NCBI GenBank assembly: GCA_903898855.1
Contig: CAIUHB010000093.1
Coordinates: 1 to 12,185, forward strand
Direction of reading: 5' to 3'
DNA: 12,185 nt
From: an uncultured Actinomycetes bacterium
GTDB lineage: Bacteria > Actinomycetota > Actinomycetes > Nanopelagicales > Nanopelagicaceae
Below the pieces are notes generated by a model. That model was not told where the DNA came from. It searched no databases and was given only the letters and a program-made list of their open reading frames with translations. Made by a program: the position numbers and the translations under genes. Below are positions 7,962 through 12,185 of this stretch, piece by piece. Numbering within the stretch: position 1 is the first letter of the stretch; each line of letters begins with the position of its first letter.

Positions 7962-8687
7962 GTGTGCGGACGATTTGCGATAGCAGCTTCTCCTGGCGAC
8001 CTGATTGAGGAGTTCGCCATCACCGTTGGATATAACGGACCCGCCCTTCCTGCCGATTGGAATGTTGCACCTACTCGGCCGATCTACATTATTAAAGATA
8101 ACGAAGCCAAGCAAAGAGAGTTAGATCTCGTCTCTTGGGGACTTATTGCGCCGTGGGCGAAGGATCGAAGTGCTGCTGTTAAATCTCAGTCGCAAGCAAT
8201 TAATGCGCGCACCGAAAGCGTGCACGAGAAGCCAACCTTTCGAAACGCTTTTCGTTCTCGGAGATGTTTAATTCCCGCAACTGGTTATTACGAATGGGCG
8301 ACTGAAGTCGGCCCCTTTGATCCAAAACAACCTTTCTACATTCATAGCAAGAGTGGTAAACCACTTCTCTTGGCCGGAATTTATGATCGTTGGGTAGATA
8401 GCAATGGCGAGATATTTGAAAGCGCCGCGATTATTACTCGCGAAGCCGAGGGCTCGTTGGCAAAGATTCACCATCGCATGCCCACCTTCTTGCCCGCAGA
8501 TCGCTGGGATGCGTGGCTCGATCCCGAGCAGAAGGATGTTGCAACATTGCAGGGGCTACTAGATTTTCTGGAGCCTACGCAATCTCTCATCGCCGACCCA
8601 GTCTCAACTCGCGTTAACTACGTCCGCAATAATGGGCCAGAGCTCATTACCCCGATTGAAATCCAGGAGCAGCAGACGCTTTTTTAG
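7962..8687 (+). CDS. SRAP-domain abasic-site processing protein (YedK/HMCES family)
   Basis: SRAP proteins form a covalent thiazolidine crosslink between Cys2 and abasic sites in single-stranded DNA and so protect replication forks. The 241 residues have the full active set. Cys2 is exposed when the initiator Met is removed (MCGRF). WNVAPTRP spans 33-40 and INARTES spans 80-86 (Asn81, like Asn75 of E. coli YedK). CLIPATGYYEW (102-112) carries Glu111, and IHHRMP (169-174) carries His170. The start is GTG 7962, fixed by the need for Cys at position 2. It stands between aroA (divergent) and sigR. An SRAP gene beside aroA also occurs in Mycobacterium, so this seems to be ancestral synteny rather than a recent insertion. 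Confidence 0.93.
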   Translation: MCGRFAIAASPGDLIEEFAITVGYNGPALPADWNVAPTRPIYIIKDNEAKQRELDLVSWGLIAPWAKDRSAAVKSQSQAINARTESVHEKPTFRNAFRSRRCLIPATGYYEWATEVGPFDPKQPFYIHSKSGKPLLLAGIYDRWVDSNGEIFESAAIITREAEGSLAKIHHRMPTFLPADRWDAWLDPEQKDVATLQGLLDFLEPTQSLIADPVSTRVNYVRNNGPELITPIEIQEQQTLF

Positions 8688-8710
8688 TTCCCACCGGGCA
8701 TTGATGGTCC

Positions 8711-8737
8711 GGGAATAAGCGAGCCCTTGTCGGTGTT
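8711..8737 (+). promoter_or_regulatory. SigR/SigH-type promoter upstream of sigR
   Basis: GGGAAT at 8711-8716, an 18-nt spacer and GTT at 8735-8737 match exactly the GGAAT-N18-GTT consensus known for SigR of Streptomyces and SigH of Mycobacterium. It is 24 bp after the SRAP stop and about 125 bp upstream of the sigR start codon. It predicts positive autoregulation of sigR-rsrA, as in the characterised systems, and a 5' leader of about 115-120 nt. Confidence 0.85.
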
Positions 8738-8755
8738 ACAGGATCAATAGAGTGA

Positions 8756-8793
8756 ACTAGCCCCTGCCCGTTAGCCCGAACAGTCTGGCTAGT
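8756..8793 (+). other. Inverted repeat in the predicted sigR leader
   Basis: ACTAGCC (8756-8762) and GGCTAGT (8787-8793) are perfect 7-bp inverted repeats around 24 nt of GC-rich sequence. They lie inside the predicted leader, between the SigR promoter and sigR. It could form a leader hairpin or be a palindromic protein site. The remaining leader (8794-8861) shows only the ribosome binding site. Confidence 0.35.
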
Positions 8794-8861
8794 GCCTCGT
8801 AGCAGGTTGATAGTGAGCACCGAGTTAGTAAGCAAATATTCAAGCTAGTAGAGGGGGCGCG

Positions 8862-9566
8862 GTGACGGTAACCTTAACTCCGATGTCCTCCGACTTGGTG
8901 ATTCCCGACGATACCTCGCTAGAGGTTGATATTCGACGCCCCACCACCGCGGCCGCAATTGCCGAGCAGAAGGCACGCTTTGAACGCGATGCATTTCAAT
9001 ATGCCAGCCAGCTGTATTCAGCGGCGCTTCGTTACACCAAGAATTCTCATGATGCGCAAGATCTAGTTCAAGATACTTATGCAAAAGCGTTCATCGCATT
9101 TCATCAATTTCAAGAGGGAACAAATCTCAAGGCCTGGCTCTATCGCATTCTCTCCACTACTTTTATAAATTCCTATCGCAAAGCGCAACGCCAGCCTCAA
9201 ATTTCAGCGGGCGAACTCGAGGATTGGCAGATTGCAGCGGCTTCAAGTCATACAAGTGATCAAGGTAAATCCGCCGAAGATGAAGTGCTTGAGAACTTAC
9301 CTGATGGAGATATCAAGCGCGCACTTGCTGCCATTCCAGAAGAGTTTCGGATGGCGGTTTTCTTCGCCGATGTTGAGGGCTATTCATATAAAGAGATCGC
9401 CGAAATTTTAGGAATCCCATCAGGCACGGTTATGTCTCGCCTCCATCGCGGTCGTAAATTGCTTCGTGATTTGCTCGCGGATTACGCCAAAGAACGCGGT
9501 TTCGGAATTGATAAGAGCGGAAAAAAAGTCAATGATGAGAGCTCATCGGAGGGTAAAAAGTCATGA
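8862..9566 (+). CDS. sigR: ECF RNA polymerase sigma factor, SigR/SigH type
   Basis: It directs RNA polymerase to thiol-stress promoters when freed from its anti-sigma factor. Of 234 residues, about 46-110 form sigma region 2 ([53 protein letters not shown]). About 152-208 form region 4, with the helix-turn-helix [25 protein letters not shown] (175-199). GTG 8862 is preceded by a strong purine-rich site (agaggggg, 4 nt spacing); upstream codons reach a TAA at 8829 with no other start. An N-terminal extension of about 40 residues and a Lys/Ser-rich C-terminal tail (215-234) lie outside the core. Its stop overlaps the rsrA start as ATGA. The SigR promoter upstream and the adjacent rsrA make the subgroup assignment strong. 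Confidence 0.94.
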   Translation: MTVTLTPMSSDLVIPDDTSLEVDIRRPTTAAAIAEQKARFERDAFQYASQLYSAALRYTKNSHDAQDLVQDTYAKAFIAFHQFQEGTNLKAWLYRILSTTFINSYRKAQRQPQISAGELEDWQIAAASSHTSDQGKSAEDEVLENLPDGDIKRALAAIPEEFRMAVFFADVEGYSYKEIAEILGIPSGTVMSRLHRGRKLLRDLLADYAKERGFGIDKSGKKVNDESSSEGKKS

Positions 9567-10072
9567 CACATCTAAATAATTCTGGCGGCAACTCTGCCAT
9601 GCCCGGAAATTCTCATTCGAATAATGCCCAGTTGCGTGATTCCCATGCAACCAACGCCCACTCACTTAATTGCGACCAGGTGTTGCAATCTATGCTGCTC
9701 TTCCTTGACCATGAATTGACCGATCCTGTTGCAACAACTGCACTGACTATCCACTTCAAGGAATGCCCACCTTGCAATGAAGAGATGACCCATGAAGAGA
9801 AAGTGCTCGGGACTTTAAAGTCGCTCCTTTCGCGGGAATGCAATGAAAAGGCTCCAGAGGATTTAGCAGCAAATCTGGCCGAACAAACTGCGCAATTGGC
9901 GGCGGCGATGGCAGCTCAAGCCGCAACTGAATCTGGCTTTGGTCCTATTCCTGGATTCATTCCTGGCGCCAGCACCCAAATCACGACGACTTATAGCCGC
10001 ACCGAAGTAACCATTGATGGCGAGACCCACGTCGAAATCGAAACCTCGCACGAGATTCGCCACGAGTTCTAG
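9563..10072 (+). CDS. rsrA: Zinc-binding anti-sigma factor of SigR (RsrA-like), with long C-terminal tail
   Basis: RsrA-type ZAS proteins hold SigR inactive in reducing conditions and release it when a disulfide forms and zinc leaves. The key motif is HFKECPPC (64-71), that is His-x3-Cys-x2-Cys, with Cys37 placed 27 residues before His64, nearly as Cys11 and His37 in Streptomyces RsrA. Cys93 lies where later cysteines occur. So Cys37, His64, Cys68, Cys71 and Cys93 are the candidate zinc and redox residues. At 169 residues it is well over the ~105 of Streptomyces RsrA. It has an Asn/Ser/His-rich N-terminal extension (1-34) and a C-terminal part with an Ala/Gln helix (100-122), [11 protein letters not shown] (125-135), and a Thr/Glu-rich strand-like end. 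GGAGGG precedes the ATG by 9 nt and the 4-nt overlap with sigR couples them. Confidence 0.9.
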   Translation: MTHLNNSGGNSAMPGNSHSNNAQLRDSHATNAHSLNCDQVLQSMLLFLDHELTDPVATTALTIHFKECPPCNEEMTHEEKVLGTLKSLLSRECNEKAPEDLAANLAEQTAQLAAAMAAQAATESGFGPIPGFIPGASTQITTTYSRTEVTIDGETHVEIETSHEIRHEF

Positions 10073-10166
10073 CACTACTCACCAGTTCTAGTTCTACTCA
10101 CCAGTTCCAGTACTGCACAACGGTTCAAGTAACGCCCTACTTCCCAATACTCGCCACGAGTTCTAG
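10054..10166 (+). repeat. Degenerate ~19-bp tandem repeat starting in the rsrA 3' end
   Basis: Six consecutive units of about 19 bp run from the last codons of rsrA to 42 bp before the next gene. Units begin at 10054, 10073, 10092, 10111, 10130 (18 bp, very degenerate) and 10148. Units two and three share 16 of 17 bases from 10075 and 10094 (CTACTCACCAGTTCTAG versus ...TTCCAG). Unit one holds the rsrA stop. A 17-bp stretch around it, 10057-10073 (TCGCCACGAGTTCTAGC), recurs exactly at 10151-10167. Most units end in AGTT(C)(T/C)AG. The array fills the 135-bp space between rsrA and the hotdog gene. No hairpin of note. Confidence 0.75.
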
Positions 10167-10194
10167 CTTCCGCAAAGTTGGCGCGCATCTCTAT

Positions 10195-10200
10195 TAAGTT
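10195..10200 (+). promoter_or_regulatory. Probable -10 element of the hotdog gene (leaderless)
   Basis: TAAGTT ends 7 nt before the ATG at 10208, the same layout as before aroA and pgl. No Shine-Dalgarno is seen before the ATG. No convincing -35. Confidence 0.4.
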
Positions 10201-10207
10201 AGAGCGC

Positions 10208-10618
10208 ATGACATATGACGAGGTAATCGGAGCGGTAGGTATGGCCACCATGGTCATCCGCCCTAGCGATACTTCCGTCGTCCAAGCCCACAACGATCTG
10301 GCCACTTTGGATCCAACATCGCTCACAAACCTGGTCGAAGGCGCATGCACTGCTGCACTAGCCGAATACTTTGCCCCGGGTGAGACCTCAGCAACTCAGG
10401 AGTTCGTGCTCAAGATTTCTGGAACTGTAGGAGTTGGCGCTGAGATTCGCGCCCATGCCAGATGCGTGGAATTTGAAAGTTCACTTCTAGATTTCAGCGT
10501 TGAGGTTCACCACGGCTCCAGGCTCATAGCAAGCGCCTCAGTAACTCGAAAAGTAGTTGATCGCATCTCATATATGGCTCGCATAGCTGCTGAGTCAGTG
10601 ATGAGCGAAGCAGGCTAA
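10208..10618 (+). CDS. Small hotdog-fold protein, FlK-like thioesterase relative without the catalytic His
   Basis: The 136-residue protein aligns by eye with fluoroacetyl-CoA thioesterase-like hotdog proteins. It has a strand, then LTNLVEGACTAALAEYFAPG (39-58, the central hotdog helix with Glu44 at the place of FlK Glu50). Next come TQEFVLKISGTVGVGAEIRA (63-82) and FSVEVHHGSRLIASASVTR (96-114) as the following strands. The family His, which should come 26 residues after that Glu and 7 before the Gly of the turn, is Ile70 here, and the Thr position is also not clear. It may bind acyl-CoA without hydrolysing it, or use other residues. I start at ATG 10208 rather than the in-frame TTG at 10178, because a -10 box ends 7 nt before the ATG. 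The last codons (Met-Ser-Glu-Ala-Gly-stop) form the first unit of the repeat array that follows. Real gene likely; function uncertain. Confidence 0.65.
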   Translation: MTYDEVIGAVGMATMVIRPSDTSVVQAHNDLATLDPTSLTNLVEGACTAALAEYFAPGETSATQEFVLKISGTVGVGAEIRAHARCVEFESSLLDFSVEVHHGSRLIASASVTRKVVDRISYMARIAAESVMSEAG

Positions 10619-10760
10619 TTTAATTAACGCCGCCGCATAACTGATGAGCGAAGCCGGTTAATACAAGTAAAGCTGCCGCGTAGGTAATGAGCGAAGCGGG
10701 CTAATTAAACGTGATGAGCGAAGCGGGCTAATTAAACGTGATGAGCGAAGCGGGCTAATT
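10601..10760 (+). repeat. Five-copy tandem repeat (spacing 43/43/27/27) between two convergent genes
   Basis: The 20-bp core ATGAGCGAAGCGGGCTAATT occurs at 10601, 10644, 10687, 10714 and 10741. Copies three to five are identical over the core, copy one differs at one base, and copy two at three. Copies one and two carry a 23-bp tail with related sequence (both with a CCGC and TA-rich end). Copies three and four carry only a 7-bp tail (AAACGTG), as if 16 bp had been lost. Copy one is the coding end of the hotdog gene (codons for Met-Ser-Glu-Ala-Gly and TAA). The last copy contains the stop codon of the convergent alcohol dehydrogenase gene. The array fills the entire gap between those two genes. 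Confidence 0.92.
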
Positions 10761-11895
10761 AAATGCGTGAGGCAATAATCGCGCTGACATCTTCTTTTGA
10801 AGGTGCAATCGGATTATTTCCAGTCACAGAATCAGCCAAAGTTGTGGCAGCGATATCTGCAACCATCTCAGTCTTCACACCAAAGGCAGAGAGACGTTGG
10901 CGAATATTGATGTCATCAGCCAAAGAGCGCACTGCATCAATCGCGGAGTTGGCATCAGCTTTTACGCCCATATCTCCGGCGACTGTTGCATAAATTGGAG
11001 CAACGCTCTGGGAGTTGAACTCCATTACTTCAGCAAGAACTGCGGCAAGGGCTTCGCCGTGGGCAGCGCCAACGTGGGCAGAGACTGAGTGCGCAATTCC
11101 GTGCACCAGTCCAAGACCAGAGAGTGTTAGTGCGAGACCTGCCAAATGCGCACCGAGCAACATATCGCCACGAGCTTCAACGTTGCTTCCCTCTTTGACT
11201 GCAGTAGGAAGAGATTTAGAAATTAATTTAATCGCTTCATGTGCGTAAGCCGCAGAGATTGGAGTGCGACCCTTTGATGTTAAAGATTCAATAGCGTGTG
11301 TAAGAGCATCGATACCCGTACCCGCAGTTGGACGTGGAGGTAATCCCAAAGTTAATTCAGGATCCAAAATTGCACATGCTGGAGTGGTCGATGCATCACC
11401 AACATAAAACTTACATTGACGAACTGGATCATCAATCACGCCCCAGTTATTTGTCTCTGAACCAGTTCCAGAAGTAGTAGGAATCGCGATAATCGGAATC
11501 GCGGGACGCTCTGGGGTAATGCTGTAATTGAATTGAGCCGAAGAGAATGTTGGGTTTGCAGCAACAAGTGCGACGCCCTTAGAAGAGTCCAACGACGAGC
11601 CGCCACCCAATGCAATCAAGCAATCTGCGCCAAAGGCGACTGCAGCTTTAGCGGCAGAGTCGATTAGAGTTGTTGTTGGGTTTGGCTTGATATCGCTAAA
11701 GCAGGCGTGTGCGATGCCAGCTGAATCTAAAATCTTCTCAACCTTGGCAAGTACGCCGGCGTTGGCAACGCCTGGGTCGGTGATGATAAAAACCTTATGT
11801 TTATTGAGCGCAGCTACTGCCTCAGGCAATTGCGCAACCGAACCTGCGCCAAAACGAATATTTACCGAACCTGGTGTAAGTGTGAAGCTTGACAT
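10759..11895 (-). CDS. Iron-containing alcohol dehydrogenase (group III)
   Basis: It is a cytoplasmic NAD(P)-dependent alcohol/aldehyde oxidoreductase of the Fe-ADH family (FucO, AdhB, DhaT relatives). The 378 residues show the nucleotide-binding GGGSSLDSSKG (97-107) and IPTTSGTGSE (138-147). All four metal ligands are in the expected places: Asp196 and His200 in AGTGIDALTHAIES, His265 in GLVHGIAHS, and His279 in AAHGEA. Numbering is almost that of FucO (196, 200, 263, 277). AAAGG-like GAAAGG lies 5 nt before the ATG. An IclR-family gene ends 134 bp upstream on the same strand, which suggests regulated catabolism of an alcohol or aldehyde. The substrate cannot be told from the sequence. Its stop codon is embedded in the last unit of the intergenic repeat. 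Confidence 0.93.
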   Translation of the reverse strand: MSSFTLTPGSVNIRFGAGSVAQLPEAVAALNKHKVFIITDPGVANAGVLAKVEKILDSAGIAHACFSDIKPNPTTTLIDSAAKAAVAFGADCLIALGGGSSLDSSKGVALVAANPTFSSAQFNYSITPERPAIPIIAIPTTSGTGSETNNWGVIDDPVRQCKFYVGDASTTPACAILDPELTLGLPPRPTAGTGIDALTHAIESLTSKGRTPISAAYAHEAIKLISKSLPTAVKEGSNVEARGDMLLGAHLAGLALTLSGLGLVHGIAHSVSAHVGAAHGEALAAVLAEVMEFNSQSVAPIYATVAGDMGVKADANSAIDAVRSLADDINIRQRLSAFGVKTEMVADIAATTLADSVTGNNPIAPSKEDVSAIIASRI

Positions 11896-11897
11896 GG

Positions 11898-11963
11898 TTG
11901 CCTTTCGGTTGTGACTTGCTTAGTTTGTCGATTGCTTAGGTTATCGATTGCTTAGGTTGCAGA
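11898..11963 (-). repeat. 16-bp tandem repeat in the leader of the alcohol dehydrogenase gene
   Basis: Three units of exactly 16 bp begin at 11916, 11932 and 11948 (plus strand TTGCTTAGGTTATCGA and variants; the TTGCTTAG core is identical in all). A divergent 18-bp unit at 11898-11915 (TTGCCTTTCGGTTGTGAC) continues the pattern up to the start codon. Read on the coding strand this last unit contains the ribosome binding site. An AGTTAACT palindrome follows at 11968-11975. The array could hold operators for a regulator such as the neighbouring IclR protein, or be plain slippage product. The rest of the gap, 11976-12029, shows nothing I can name. Confidence 0.85.
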
Positions 11964-12029
11964 TGCTAGTTAACTATTCTTAAATCCTGTACCGCTTTTT
12001 GGTTCATATATGACAACATTATCGAGAAA

Positions 12030-12185
12030 TTACTTTTCATTGTTCGTAAGGGATTTGGTAATTCGAGCAGCTGCCTTCGACATCTCATTTGCCGCCAAAA
12101 TTAATTGGTCAGCAAACCTTGCCTTGGGCGCGGCTACGTTGAGCGCGGCGATAATCGAACCACTGAAATCGCGAATGGGAACTGA
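12030..12185 (-). CDS. IclR-family transcriptional regulator (C-terminal end only)
   Basis: The gene runs off the right edge; the last 51 residues and a TAA stop are visible. SVPIRDFSGSIIAALNVAAP is the typical conserved strand-turn-strand of the IclR effector-binding domain (family pattern A-x-P-I-x-D-x-x-G-x-x-x-A-A-L-x-V-x-A-P). After it comes the terminal helix (ADQLILAANEMSKAAARITK). The DNA-binding domain is outside the window. Being directly upstream of the alcohol dehydrogenase on the same strand, it is a candidate regulator of that gene. Confidence 0.85.
   Translation of the reverse strand, partial: SVPIRDFSGSIIAALNVAAPKARFADQLILAANEMSKAAARITKSLTNNEK

Noticed and set aside
8756..8793. 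Riboswitch in the sigR leader
   Set aside because: Only one 7-bp inverted repeat with a 24-nt loop; no known aptamer features. Kept as a plain inverted repeat.
10178..10207. TTG start for the hotdog gene at 10178
   Set aside because: No ribosome binding site, and the -10 box TAAGTT falls inside this stretch; ATG 10208 is preferred.
10601..10760. CRISPR array
   Set aside because: Five 20-bp repeats, but the between-repeat segments are 23, 23, 7 and 7 nt and related to each other, not unique spacers; no cas genes.

Overview
The window looks like the chromosome of a moderate-GC actinobacterium. Two things point there. The sigR-rsrA pair is a SigR/SigH-type ECF sigma factor followed by a zinc-binding anti-sigma factor, the thiol-oxidative-stress switch of mycothiol-producing actinobacteria. 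The aroA-rsgA-hisN cluster with an SRAP-domain gene next to sigR/sigH is an arrangement I know from Streptomyces and Mycobacterium. Base composition is close to balanced, far below those genera. Together with very tight gene packing and several apparently leaderless genes, this would fit a streamlined lineage such as freshwater acI-type Actinobacteria. That placement is an inference.

Layout. 2-583: 3' part of an FMN-dependent NADH-azoreductase gene, closed by a strong hairpin (599-636). 654-3966: oxidative pentose-phosphate genes in the order pgl, gnd, zwf, with gnd and zwf overlapping by one base. No opcA is present beside zwf, and gnd is the short type with an Asp that suggests NAD+ use. 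7890 down to 4020 on the minus strand: a four-gene run aroA, rsgA, hisN and an unrecognised 190-residue protein gene, with gaps of 9 and 14 nt and a final 4-nt overlap, probably transcribed from one promoter before aroA. 7962-8687 plus: an SRAP-domain (YedK/HMCES-type) abasic-site protein, divergent from aroA. 8711-10072 plus: sigR and rsrA, preceded by an exact SigR-type promoter (GGGAAT-N18-GTT), so the pair is predicted to control its own expression. 10208-10618: a small hotdog-fold (FlK-like) protein lacking the usual catalytic His. 11895 down to 10759 minus: an iron-containing alcohol dehydrogenase. 12185 down to 12030 minus: the C-terminal end of an IclR-family regulator upstream of it.

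The oddest part is the last 2 kb. Three different short tandem repeat arrays sit exactly on gene edges. About 19-bp units start at the 3' end of rsrA. Five copies of a 20-bp core (spacing 43, 43, 27, 27) start with the last codons and stop of the hotdog gene and run into the stop codon of the dehydrogenase gene. Units of 16 bp fill the leader of the dehydrogenase gene up to its ribosome binding site. The arrays differ in sequence, but each resembles the edge of the gene it touches. Several genes (pgl, aroA, SRAP, hotdog) have a TAnnnT -10 element only 6-8 nt before the start codon, which suggests leaderless mRNAs. I found no tRNA, rRNA, CRISPR array or transposase.
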